DNA of 64,000 nucleotides from Thermoflexus sp. (GTDB lineage Bacteria; Chloroflexota; Anaerolineae; Aggregatilineales; Aggregatilineaceae): contig DYGX01000007.1 in the NCBI GenBank assembly GCA_020724465.1, positions 1 to 64,000 of the forward strand. Reading direction: 5' to 3'. The notes beneath the pieces are model-generated. The model saw only the letters and a list, made by a program, of their open reading frames with translations. It had not been told where the DNA came from and searched no databases. The position numbers and the translations under genes are program-made. Shown here piece by piece: positions 18,045 through 27,033 of the stretch (its first letter is position 1; every line of letters starts with the position of its first letter).

Positions 18045-19207
18045 AGCGCACTCCTCTCCCCACCGCCAAACTCGCGCAGCGCCTGCCACATGGCGAGGAT
18101 ATTGGCGGGCGGCACATCGGCCTGGATGTTGTGCACGGCGCAAAAGACATAGCCGCCGCCGGGTGACAGCGCCTCGATGTTGCGCCGCACGTCGTCGCGC
18201 ACGTCCTGCGGCGTGCCGTGCGGCAGGACATCCTGCGTATCCACACCCCCGCCCCAGAACGCGATATCCGCGCCGAAATCGCGCTTGAGCGCCACCGGAT
18301 CCATGCCGCGCGCGCGGATATGGACCGGGTTGAGCACCTCGGCGCCGATCTCGATGTAGTCCGGAATCAGGGGGCGGACATTGCCGCAAGAATGGAAGAA
18401 CTGCTTCGTGTGCGGCGCAAGCTGCTTGATACGCTCGAACAGGGCGCGCACGCGCGGCTTGAGCTGGTGGCGGAACATAGCCGGCGAGATCAACTGCGAT
18501 TGCTGCGTCCCATAGTCGTCGTTGTAGGTCACCACGTCGACCACATCGCCCAGCCGGGGCAGCGCCATCTCCCAGAAGTCGAGCTTCAGCGCCAGCAGCT
18601 TGTCGAACAGCACGCCCGCCAGCGCCTCGTCGGTCGCCATCATGATCAGCAGTTCCTGCATCCCGACGATGCGCTGCGCCATCTCGAAGATGCCCGCGAA
18701 CGGGTCTTTGAGCACGACGGCGTAGCCCTGCTCGCGGCAGCGGAGCGCCTGCTCGCGCAGCCCCGCGATCCGCTGCGGATCGCCCATGTCCGGCCAGGGG
18801 TGGTTGCGGATGTCCGACGCGGAGATCTCCGGCCCTTCCAACGGGACGCGCACAATGCTGTAGTACAGGCCGTCCGGGCGCGGGCGGTGATGCGTGATGC
18901 CCCATTCGTCGCGGTAGCGCCAGTAATCCCCATCCGGCTCCTCGCGCACCCCCCAGTTGTGGCTGTTGAGCGGGAACAGCCCGCGCGTATCGACTTCCAG
19001 CCGCGCCAGCAGGTCCTCTTCGGGCAGCGCAAGCTGTTGGATGGCGTCGCACAGCACCGGCTCGACAGGCGGCAGATCAAGCGCGGCTCGCAGCCCGCGC
19101 GCCGCCACGACGTGAATCCCGGTCACCTGCGTGCTGCCCAGGTCAAAGGGGATGCGGTCCGGCTCCTGGTGATTGAGCGCCGCCAGCACGCGCTCGCGTG
19201 CGTTCAT
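18041..19207 (-). CDS. URO-D superfamily protein with intact HxCG motif
   Basis: The 388-residue protein belongs to the same superfamily as the next gene but to a different subgroup. It starts MNARERVLAALNHQEPDRIPFD and ends with HNIQADVPPANILAM. It keeps the HSCG motif (His272, Cys274) that binds zinc in MtaA-type corrinoid methyltransferases; Cys356 is a possible third ligand. Such 'uroporphyrinogen decarboxylase family' proteins recur in bacterial sugar-acid clusters without a proven role. A methyl-transfer reaction on methylated sugars or methanol from pectin is conceivable but unproven. It follows the cupin gene by 3 bp and overlaps the next gene by 4 bp. Confidence 0.82.
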   Translation of the reverse strand: MNARERVLAALNHQEPDRIPFDLGSTQVTGIHVVAARGLRAALDLPPVEPVLCDAIQQLALPEEDLLARLEVDTRGLFPLNSHNWGVREEPDGDYWRYRDEWGITHHRPRPDGLYYSIVRVPLEGPEISASDIRNHPWPDMGDPQRIAGLREQALRCREQGYAVVLKDPFAGIFEMAQRIVGMQELLIMMATDEALAGVLFDKLLALKLDFWEMALPRLGDVVDVVTYNDDYGTQQSQLISPAMFRHQLKPRVRALFERIKQLAPHTKQFFHSCGNVRPLIPDYIEIGAEVLNPVHIRARGMDPVALKRDFGADIAFWGGGVDTQDVLPHGTPQDVRDDVRRNIEALSPGGGYVFCAVHNIQADVPPANILAMWQALREFGGGERSAL

Positions 19208-19210
19208 CGC

Positions 19211-19552
19211 TCACCCCGAGCGCAGGAATTCAGCGCGCACCGGCGTGAAGGTATCGACCAGCCGCGCGCGCCGGGAGCGGAGCTGGATCGTGTGCGGCAC
19301 ACCCCCTGGAACCGTGATCAGATCGCCCGGCCCCAGCGCGTGCGGCTCCCCGTCAACAAAGAACAGCAGTTCCCCTTCGGCCACATAGGTGATCTGCTGG
19401 TGCGGGTGGTCGTGCGGCGGATCGGGTTCGGCGTGTGGGCCGTCCTCGAAGTCGATCACGACCACCATCAAATCGTCGGTGTGCGCCAGATAGCGGGTGC
19501 GCCCCGGCGCGATGATCTCAGGCGTGGTATCCGCCCAGTGGACGACGGTCAT
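19211..19552 (-). CDS. Small cupin-domain protein
   Basis: The 113-residue single-domain cupin shows the first cupin motif as HDHPHQQITYVAEGE and the second as PGGVPHTI, giving a likely metal site of three His and one Glu. Related single cupins in pectin-degradation loci (KdgF type) help linearise or ring-open 5-keto-4-deoxyuronate, which fits its place next to oligogalacturonate lyase; the similarity is general, so KdgF is a suggestion only. ATG 19552 follows GAGGAG; the gene lies 10 bp after the lyase gene. Confidence 0.8.
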   Translation of the reverse strand: MTVVHWADTTPEIIAPGRTRYLAHTDDLMVVVIDFEDGPHAEPDPPHDHPHQQITYVAEGELLFFVDGEPHALGPGDLITVPGGVPHTIQLRSRRARLVDTFTPVRAEFLRSG

Positions 19553-19562
19553 GCTCCGCTCC

Positions 19563-20741
19563 TCACAGCTCAATCAGATACAACTGCACCCGGCCACCCT
19601 TGTCCGAGGCGTAGAGAATCCGGCTGCCGTCCCAGCTCCATGTGGGGTGGCAATGGCTGCTCTGCGTGTGCCACGATGTCCCGTGCGTGCAGAGCGTCTC
19701 CAGCCGTGCTTCGTCGCCGCTGATGTCGATCAGCACCAGGTCGTCCACGTCGTCCCCGACCAGCACGGTGTTGTCCGGGTTGGCGTGGTAGTGGTTGCAG
19801 TAGAACGGCATGTCGATTTTGCGGACCAGCCTGCCCGTCCGGTCGATCAGGCCAACGAAGGGTGTCATCACGGTCTGTTTCACCGGCACGTCGGTGACGA
19901 CCGCCTGCGTGCGGTGCGAGGTGATGGTGCCGTCGTGGCCGGGTCCGCGGTCGTCGAAGAAGATCAGGCCGTCTTGCGTCCAGAATTCGTGACCGACGGT
20001 GTCGTGCTCGCCCTGGCGGAAGCACGGCCTGGCCTGGCGCGAGATGAAGTCCAGGAACCAGATGCGCTGCTGAACCAGGTTCCACGGCCCTTCGTGACAG
20101 AACATCCCCAGCGTGGGGTCATCCGGCGAGAACTGGAAGTGCCCAAGCTGGTGCGTGTCCTGAAAGACGTCGTGCCAGCCGGAGCCATCGGCATAGGCGA
20201 CGGTGATGCGCCCGTCCTTGATCATGTAGAAGCGTTCTTTGAACCCGGCGTAGTTCGCGCCCCGGTAGTGGATGTGCTCGTCGGTGACCTCGTTGCGGCA
20301 GAACGCGACGTAGCGCCGGTTGGACGCGATCGACGGCACGCTGCCCAGCTCGAAACCCGGCTGCCGCTCGTAGAGCGTCGTGACCGCGCCACTCTGCATG
20401 TCCAGCAGCCGGACGCGTTCGTCCGCCGTCCGGTAGGCGATCAGCGTGCTGTCCGGCGTTTTGGTGGCGGAGCCGGAGCCGTGCAGCACGTCGTCCGACA
20501 GCCGCTCCATCTCGCCCGTGTCCAGGCTCATGCGATAGATGCTGTAGCTGGGGTCTTCATGCGGCGCGCGGTCCTCGCCCGAATCCCGGTCAGAGAGGAA
20601 GTAGATCGCGTTGCGGTCGCGGTCAAAGGAATTCTCGGTGAAATAGAAATGAACGTTATTGCCGGTCGACGTCAACTGTGTGATCGTCCGCCCCGTCTTC
20701 TCGTCGCGGAAGGTGCGGAACTCGGAAGGCCAGTGGCTCAT
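19563..20741 (-). CDS. ogl: Oligogalacturonate lyase (PL22)
   Basis: The 392-residue seven-bladed beta-propeller protein matches PL22. The N-terminus (FRDEKTGRTITQLTS..NNVHFYFTENSF) is typical. The metal-binding set is seen as Gln360, His363 and His365 (QSSHCHP), plus His317/His319 in CNHYHA. It cleaves unsaturated and saturated oligogalacturonates in the cytoplasm to 5-keto-4-deoxyuronate, the substrate of KduI. There is no signal peptide, which agrees with an intracellular role after import by the Opp-type transporter. The ATG overlaps the previous stop codon (ATGA). Confidence 0.93.
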   Translation of the reverse strand: MSHWPSEFRTFRDEKTGRTITQLTSTGNNVHFYFTENSFDRDRNAIYFLSDRDSGEDRAPHEDPSYSIYRMSLDTGEMERLSDDVLHGSGSATKTPDSTLIAYRTADERVRLLDMQSGAVTTLYERQPGFELGSVPSIASNRRYVAFCRNEVTDEHIHYRGANYAGFKERFYMIKDGRITVAYADGSGWHDVFQDTHQLGHFQFSPDDPTLGMFCHEGPWNLVQQRIWFLDFISRQARPCFRQGEHDTVGHEFWTQDGLIFFDDRGPGHDGTITSHRTQAVVTDVPVKQTVMTPFVGLIDRTGRLVRKIDMPFYCNHYHANPDNTVLVGDDVDDLVLIDISGDEARLETLCTHGTSWHTQSSHCHPTWSWDGSRILYASDKGGRVQLYLIEL

Positions 20742-22663
20742 CGGGCATCCTTTGGCTGTGGCGTGATACGAAGCGCAAAGCGAGTCGCGCCGGCGGGCAG
20801 AGCCGCCGCCAGCCGCAGCAGCGTGCCGTCGATCGCGTTCTCGCGGCACGCCTGCTCGAGCGACTCCAGTGTGAACGCCGCCCCCGCCGGCTCGACGATC
20901 TCCAGGTCCAGTGCGGCTCGCTCGCCGGTGATCCGCGCGCGGCTGCCGCGGACTTCGACCTGCGACCAGGTGGTGAAGGCTTCCTCGATCGGCAGCGGCT
21001 CGCCGTCGAAGGTGAACTCGTCCGCGAGCAGGATCGCGCCGGTCCGCGTATCCAGTTCTAGCGTGCGGCGCGCCCGGCGCAGCGCCGGCAGGTCGTAGGC
21101 GGCGTGGAAGTCAATCATCGCGTATTTCACCGCGCCGCGCTGCCCGTGATCGACGATGGTGCCGTGGAACTGCCCGCGCCCGCCGAATTCCGGCCCTGGC
21201 GCCTGCAACTGGCCGCCGATGCGCGGCACGCTGTGGCTGTAGGAATTGTTGAAGACGTTCTGGTAGCGTGCCTGCCGGAAATAGTCCTTGCTGTAATAGC
21301 CGCGCCCCGGATCGGGCAGCAGGCTCTCGCCGTCCACGTTGACGATCACGGTTCCCACGTCGGTGTGGCTGTGGTGGCCGTCGTTGTGGCCCGCCTTGGT
21401 GACCAGGATCACGGTCTGATCCCGCCCGGTGCGCGCCACCAGCTTGATCACGCCGGTGTCCGGCAGGATGAAATCGCGCTGCTCCAGCGGCGGGACTGGC
21501 TGCGTGCAATCCCACCAGGCGGCGGAACGCATGATGATGGGCAGCTTCGAGTAGAAGTTGTAGCCGAAGCGTTTGGCGAAATCCGGCGCGATGTACGCCC
21601 CGCCCTCCGAGGTCGCCGCGCCGCCGCCCAGCGGCGCCAGCAGCGCGCGCAGCTCGCCCACGCCGGTGCGCTCGGCCAGCCGCGTGACCACGCCCGCCGA
21701 GAGCGTCTGCGTCTCGGTCGAGTCGCCAAAGTTGATAAAGCGGTTGGGCGCGGCCAGCGCCATACCGGGCGGGTAGGCAGCGATGGCCTTCAGGCGCGGC
21801 AGGGCCAGCAGGTCCAGCTCGCCCCGCGAGATCTCGCGCAGCAGCTCCGCCACGGTGATGAAGTACATCAGGCCATAGTTCCAGTAGCCCACGCCCTCAA
21901 TCGAGCCGCCGTCGGCCTCGAAGCCGGTCGCCAGATAGGCTTCGAACCCTTCCAGCACCAGCGCCAGCGCCTGGACCAGCGTCGGGCGGTCCTGCTCCAG
22001 CCGCAAGAACGCCAGCCCCACCGCGCCGTTGCAGACCCCGTTCCAGTTGAGCGGCCCCTTGAACCACCAGTGATCGCGCGCGCGGGCCAGATAGGGGCGG
22101 AAGATGTGCCGCTCGACTTCCTGCCGGATGCGCTGCCGCACTTCGGGCGCCATCCGGTCGCCGATCAGATACACCGCCTCGGCCAGAGCGGCGCCTGTCT
22201 CGGCGGCGAAGAGATCGATTGAGTCCGGCTCGCGGGTGAGCATTGTGTGCGCGCCAAGCGGCTCGGTGCGCACAAACGGCGGGTGGATCTCCCAGTAATC
22301 CGGCCCCTGTTCCTCGTGCGCGGGCAGGACCCACGTCGTCTCCTCGCAAATGCTCCACGCCAGGTCCTGAACGGGGTCCAGCGCGGAGTCGTCGCCGGCC
22401 AGCAGCTCAAGGACGCCGCGAGTCAGCCGGGCGCGCTTGAGAAAGTAGGGGTTCTCGTACGGGCCGCGCGTGCCTTCATGCTCGAAGGTCCGGTAGAGCG
22501 TGTAGGTCAGGGCCGGGATCGCGCCCCGGTCGGGGATTTCCGCCCGGATGGCGTCCAGCAGGTGCGGCGTGGTCGCAGACCGGCGGATCTGCGCGCGCAA
22601 ATCGCTGACCGGGCCGGGATCCGCCAGCCAGCGGGCAAGCTGCTCTTTCGATGCGAACGTCAC
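20738..22663 (-). CDS. Heparinase II/III-like polysaccharide lyase, probably cytoplasmic
   Basis: The 641-residue protein has an N-terminal all-helical toroid (to about residue 340) and a C-terminal beta-sandwich typical of heparinase II/III-type lyases (PF07940). Motifs such as WWFKGPLNWNGVCNGAV, GGSIEGVGYWNYG and NDGHHSHTDVGTVIVNVDGE are characteristic of uronic-acid lyases of this fold. It has no signal peptide, so it probably attacks imported oligouronides. The GTG start at 22663 is three bases from the stop of the ATPase gene. The position before oligogalacturonate lyase suggests a second uronide substrate such as rhamnogalacturonan or a glucuronan, which the sequence cannot settle. Confidence 0.8.
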   Translation of the reverse strand: MTFASKEQLARWLADPGPVSDLRAQIRRSATTPHLLDAIRAEIPDRGAIPALTYTLYRTFEHEGTRGPYENPYFLKRARLTRGVLELLAGDDSALDPVQDLAWSICEETTWVLPAHEEQGPDYWEIHPPFVRTEPLGAHTMLTREPDSIDLFAAETGAALAEAVYLIGDRMAPEVRQRIRQEVERHIFRPYLARARDHWWFKGPLNWNGVCNGAVGLAFLRLEQDRPTLVQALALVLEGFEAYLATGFEADGGSIEGVGYWNYGLMYFITVAELLREISRGELDLLALPRLKAIAAYPPGMALAAPNRFINFGDSTETQTLSAGVVTRLAERTGVGELRALLAPLGGGAATSEGGAYIAPDFAKRFGYNFYSKLPIIMRSAAWWDCTQPVPPLEQRDFILPDTGVIKLVARTGRDQTVILVTKAGHNDGHHSHTDVGTVIVNVDGESLLPDPGRGYYSKDYFRQARYQNVFNNSYSHSVPRIGGQLQAPGPEFGGRGQFHGTIVDHGQRGAVKYAMIDFHAAYDLPALRRARRTLELDTRTGAILLADEFTFDGEPLPIEEAFTTWSQVEVRGSRARITGERAALDLEIVEPAGAAFTLESLEQACRENAIDGTLLRLAAALPAGATRFALRITPQPKDAR

Positions 22664-22665
22664 GG

Positions 22666-23733
22666 TTAACTGACTCCCACCAGATTGAGTTGATCGGCGA
22701 AATGGCAGGCGACGCCATGCTCCGGGGCCAGCTCGCGCCAGGGCGGCACCTGCTGGCGGCAGATGTCCTGGGCGTAGCGGCAGCGGGGGTGAAAGGCACA
22801 GCCCGGCGGCGGATTGGCCGGGTTCGGCACGTCGCCGGTCAGGATGATCCGCTCGCGGCTGATGTCCGGGTTGGTCGAGGGGACGGCCGAGAGCAGCGCC
22901 TCGGTGTAGGGGTGCAGCGGCTGGCGATAGAGCACTTTCGACGGGGCCAGCTCGACCACGCGCCCCAGATACATCACGGCCACGCGATCGCTGATGTGCT
23001 GCACAACCGACAGGTCGTGCGCGATGAACAGGTACGTCAGGCCCAGCTCCGCCTGCAAGTCCTGGAGCAGATTGACCACCTGCGCCTGAACTGACACGTC
23101 CAGCGCGGACACTGGTTCGTCGCAGACGATCAGCTTGGGGCGCAACGCGAGCGCCCGCGCGATCCCGATCCGCTGGCGCTGCCCGCCGCTGAAGGCGTTC
23201 GGATAGCGGTTCATATGCTCCGGGCGCAGGCCCACCCGGCGCAGCAGGTCGCCCACCTCGGCTTTAAGCGCGTTGCCGCGCAGGCGCGTATGGATGATCA
23301 GCGGTTCGGCCACGATATCCAGCACTGTCATGCGCGGGTTGAGCGACGAGTAAGGGTCCTGGAAGATCATCTGGATCTCGTGCCGGTACGGGCGCATCTC
23401 GCGCTGGCTGAGCCGGGCGAAGTCGACAGGGGCGCCGCCGTCGGCAGACGCGCCGTCTCCGGGGTAGTAGAGGATCTCGCCCGCAGTTGGCTGATAGGCG
23501 CGCACCACGCAGCGCCCCAGCGTCGTTTTGCCGCACCCGCTCTCGCCCACCAGACCGAGCGTCTCGCCGCGATAGATCGAAAAGCTAACCCCATCCACCG
23601 CCCGCACATAGCCGACGGTGCGCTTCAGCATCCCGCGCCGGATGGGAAAGTACATCTTGAGGTCTTGGATGGCGACCAGGGTTGGCCGCGTCACCGGCTG
23701 CACCGGCGGGGTGGTGTGTGTCGCTGTCTGCAT
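22666..23733 (-). CDS. Oligopeptide/oligosaccharide ABC importer ATPase (OppF type)
   Basis: The 355-residue ATPase has a Walker A motif (GESGCGKTT), the signature [17 protein letters not shown], Walker B ([12 protein letters not shown]) and the C-terminal Cys-containing extension of Opp/Dpp ATPases ([15 protein letters not shown]). It forms a heterodimer with the OppD-type protein encoded just upstream. Opp-type importers in Thermotoga and related bacteria often carry oligosaccharides, and the operon of lyases and uronate enzymes indicates oligogalacturonides here. Confidence 0.92.
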   Translation of the reverse strand: MQTATHTTPPVQPVTRPTLVAIQDLKMYFPIRRGMLKRTVGYVRAVDGVSFSIYRGETLGLVGESGCGKTTLGRCVVRAYQPTAGEILYYPGDGASADGGAPVDFARLSQREMRPYRHEIQMIFQDPYSSLNPRMTVLDIVAEPLIIHTRLRGNALKAEVGDLLRRVGLRPEHMNRYPNAFSGGQRQRIGIARALALRPKLIVCDEPVSALDVSVQAQVVNLLQDLQAELGLTYLFIAHDLSVVQHISDRVAVMYLGRVVELAPSKVLYRQPLHPYTEALLSAVPSTNPDISRERIILTGDVPNPANPPPGCAFHPRCRYAQDICRQQVPPWRELAPEHGVACHFADQLNLVGVS

Positions 23734-23735
23734 CG

Positions 23736-24746
<1,011 letters not shown>

Positions 24747-24754
24747 GGCGCCCT

Positions 24755-25981
24755 CTAAATCGTGAACGGATCGGCGGCGTCGCGCAAGCCGTCGCCGAGG
24801 AAACTAAAGGCCAGGATGACGATCACGATCACGATCGCAGGGATGAACACCCACGGGTAGAGCGCCAGCGATTGGAGATTTTGCGACTCCTGCAGCAGCA
24901 CGCCCCAACTGGTGATCGGCGGGCGCAGCCCCAGCCCGAGGAAGCTCAGCGACGTCTCCGCGATGATCATGGCCGGCAGCGAGAGCGTCGCCACAACGAT
25001 GATCTGCCCCAGCGTAGCCGGGAACAGATGTTTGAAGATAATCCGCGCGTCGCTGGCCCCGGCCAGCCGCGCCGCCATCACGTAATCGCTCTGCCGCAGC
25101 GCCAGCACCTGGCCCCGAAGCTGCCGCGCCAGCCAGGTCCACCCGATCAGCGACAGGATCACCGTCACGGCGAAATACGTCTTGGTCTGCGACCACCCCG
25201 GCGGGACCGCCGCCGAGAGCGCCATCCACAGCGGGATAGACGGGAAGGCGCGCACAACCTCGATCAGACGCTGGATGATCTCATCGATCAGGCCGCCGTA
25301 GTATCCGGAAGCGATACCGAGCACCGCTCCGAAAACCAGGCTGAGCGCCACGCCGAACAGCCCGATGAAAAGCGAGATCTGGCTGCCCAGCACGATCCGC
25401 GAAAACATATCGCGTCCCTGCCGGTCTGTGCCCAGAAGGCTCACCAGGCCGCCGTCTTCTGCCCCAAAAAGGTGAAGGTCCGAATCAAACAGACCGAAGA
25501 CGTCATAGCGGTCGCCCCGGACGAAGAGCTTCAGATAGACCTTCTCGTCCGTCTGGATATGGACTTTCCTGAGCGTCACCGGGTCGCGGCCCGATTCGAT
25601 CTTGTAGACGTACGGCTTGAGCTTTCCCTCGTCGAACAGGTGCACGCGCTGGGGCGGCAGATAGGCCTGCTCGACGAAGCGCGTTTCAAGGGCAAACGGG
25701 GCGATGAAATCTCCGGCAAGGGCGACCAGATAATAGATCAGCACAATGACGCCGCCGATGATCGCAGCCCGGTTGCGCCGGAAGCGCCGCCAGATGATCG
25801 ACCACTGCGACGCGGCGAACTTGGCTTCGGCAGCGGTCAGCTCGCTGATTCTCCCGTTTAGCTCGCGCCCTTCCTGTTCCTCGGCCAGCGCGTAATACAG
25901 GCCGCGCAGCATTTCGGAGCGCTGCGCGATCGAGCTGGCGCCCGGTTCGTTCGATGCAGGGTTTGGCGGTGTGTCGATCAT
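24755..25981 (-). CDS. Opp-type ABC permease (OppC type) with extra periplasmic segment
   Basis: The 408-residue permease is about 100 residues longer than classical OppC. The extra length is an insertion between the first membrane helix (about 72-96) and the core, running to about residue 205 and rich in charged residues; the core then starts with LLGTDRQGRDMFSRIVLG. The EAA-type loop is seen as MAARLAGASDARIIFKHLFP. Insert-bearing OppC proteins are common in oligosaccharide-type Opp systems. The start overlaps the OppB-type stop by 4 bp. Confidence 0.9.
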   Translation of the reverse strand: MIDTPPNPASNEPGASSIAQRSEMLRGLYYALAEEQEGRELNGRISELTAAEAKFAASQWSIIWRRFRRNRAAIIGGVIVLIYYLVALAGDFIAPFALETRFVEQAYLPPQRVHLFDEGKLKPYVYKIESGRDPVTLRKVHIQTDEKVYLKLFVRGDRYDVFGLFDSDLHLFGAEDGGLVSLLGTDRQGRDMFSRIVLGSQISLFIGLFGVALSLVFGAVLGIASGYYGGLIDEIIQRLIEVVRAFPSIPLWMALSAAVPPGWSQTKTYFAVTVILSLIGWTWLARQLRGQVLALRQSDYVMAARLAGASDARIIFKHLFPATLGQIIVVATLSLPAMIIAETSLSFLGLGLRPPITSWGVLLQESQNLQSLALYPWVFIPAIVIVIVILAFSFLGDGLRDAADPFTI

Positions 25982-26961
25982 GTGTACACGATCCGTGGGT
26001 CCAGCCAGCCCAAAATCAGGTCCGCGATGAGGTTCGCCACCAGCAGCATCACCGACATCACCATCAGCAGCGTGCCGGCCACGTACATATCCTGGCTACG
26101 CAGCGCGCTCAAGAAGGTCGGCCCGGTGGTGGGAACCGACATCACGACCCCGATCAGAATAGACGACGAGATAATCTTGGGCACTTCCATCGCCATCACG
26201 CTCACGACAGGGTTGATTGCCGCGCGAACCGCGTAGCGGTTGATCACGGTGCGCTCTTTCAGCCCCTTGGCGCGCGCGGTGGTGATGTACTGCTCGCTCA
26301 TAGCCTCAAGCATGCCATTGCGCATGATGCGCATCAGTTGCGCGGTGCTCGCCAGCCCCAGGATGATCGCCGGCGGCCAGAGATGCAGGAAATAATCCCA
26401 GGCTTTCGCCAGCGTCCAGGGCTGGTTGATGTACTGCTTGGATTGGTCACCCATGATATCCAGGCCGAGCAGGATGCCGCCGACGTAGAGCCAGATCAGC
26501 GCCAGCAGAAAGCCCGGAATCGACAGCCCCAGAAACGCAAACGCCGACAGCACCGTATCCCCGATTGAGTATTGGTGCGTGGCAGAGTAGATGCCGATGG
26601 GGATCGCCAGCACAAACATCACAAGCAGCGAGCAGAAGCCCAGCAGCAATGTGTAACCGATTCGATCGTCGATCAGGTTCCAGACCGAGGTGTTCCATTC
26701 GAACGAATAGCCGAAGTCGCCCCGGGGAAAGCCGGACAGCCACTTGCCATACTGCACCAGCAGTGGCTCGTCCAGGCCATAGCGCCGGCGCAGCAGCTCG
26801 GCCTGATCGTTGGTCATGCCGCCGCCGCTGGAACCTTGCACGGCCTGCATGGTGTGGAGAAAGTCACCCGGGGGAAGCTGGATGATCACAAACGAAATGA
26901 ATGAGATCACCACCAACATCGGGATCATCGTCAGAACACGGCGGACAATGTAGTTCAGCAT
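25978..26961 (-). CDS. Opp-type ABC permease (OppB type)
   Basis: The 327-residue permease begins with the characteristic YIVRRVLTMIPMLVVISFISF membrane segment. It has the PGDF periplasmic motif and the cytoplasmic loop TARAKGLKERTVINRYAVRAA. Six membrane helices are predicted. It pairs with the OppC-type protein. The gene is separated from the binding-protein gene by 72 bp containing a strong hairpin. Confidence 0.92.
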   Translation of the reverse strand: MLNYIVRRVLTMIPMLVVISFISFVIIQLPPGDFLHTMQAVQGSSGGGMTNDQAELLRRRYGLDEPLLVQYGKWLSGFPRGDFGYSFEWNTSVWNLIDDRIGYTLLLGFCSLLVMFVLAIPIGIYSATHQYSIGDTVLSAFAFLGLSIPGFLLALIWLYVGGILLGLDIMGDQSKQYINQPWTLAKAWDYFLHLWPPAIILGLASTAQLMRIMRNGMLEAMSEQYITTARAKGLKERTVINRYAVRAAINPVVSVMAMEVPKIISSSILIGVVMSVPTTGPTFLSALRSQDMYVAGTLLMVMSVMLLVANLIADLILGWLDPRIVYT

Positions 26962-26988
26962 AGCAGGGTCTCCGGCATCGTGCGGTGA

Positions 26989-27018
26989 CGACCGGGCGCC
27001 GCGCAGGGCGCCCGGTCG
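26989..27018 (-). terminator. Intercistronic hairpin between Opp binding-protein and permease genes
   Basis: A perfect 12-bp stem, CGACCGGGCGCC (26989-27000) with GGCGCCCGGTCG (27007-27018), closes a six-base loop directly after the binding-protein stop codon. No T-run follows, so partial termination or protection of the upstream mRNA is more likely than a complete stop. Confidence 0.65.
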
Positions 27019-27033
27019 CGGGGGTGTCGATAC

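Noticed and set aside
15592-19052. Continuous minus-strand frames that extend uxaC and the second URO-D gene far upstream (753 and 683 codons)
   Set aside because: Only the downstream parts resemble proteins. The upstream parts are out-of-frame readings of neighbouring genes, and good internal starts with 4-bp overlaps exist at 17004 and 18044.
17001-19207. HemE (haem biosynthesis) for the two URO-D-superfamily genes
   Set aside because: They lie in a uronate operon, differ from HemE in the active-site region and are typical of the broader methyltransferase-like superfamily.
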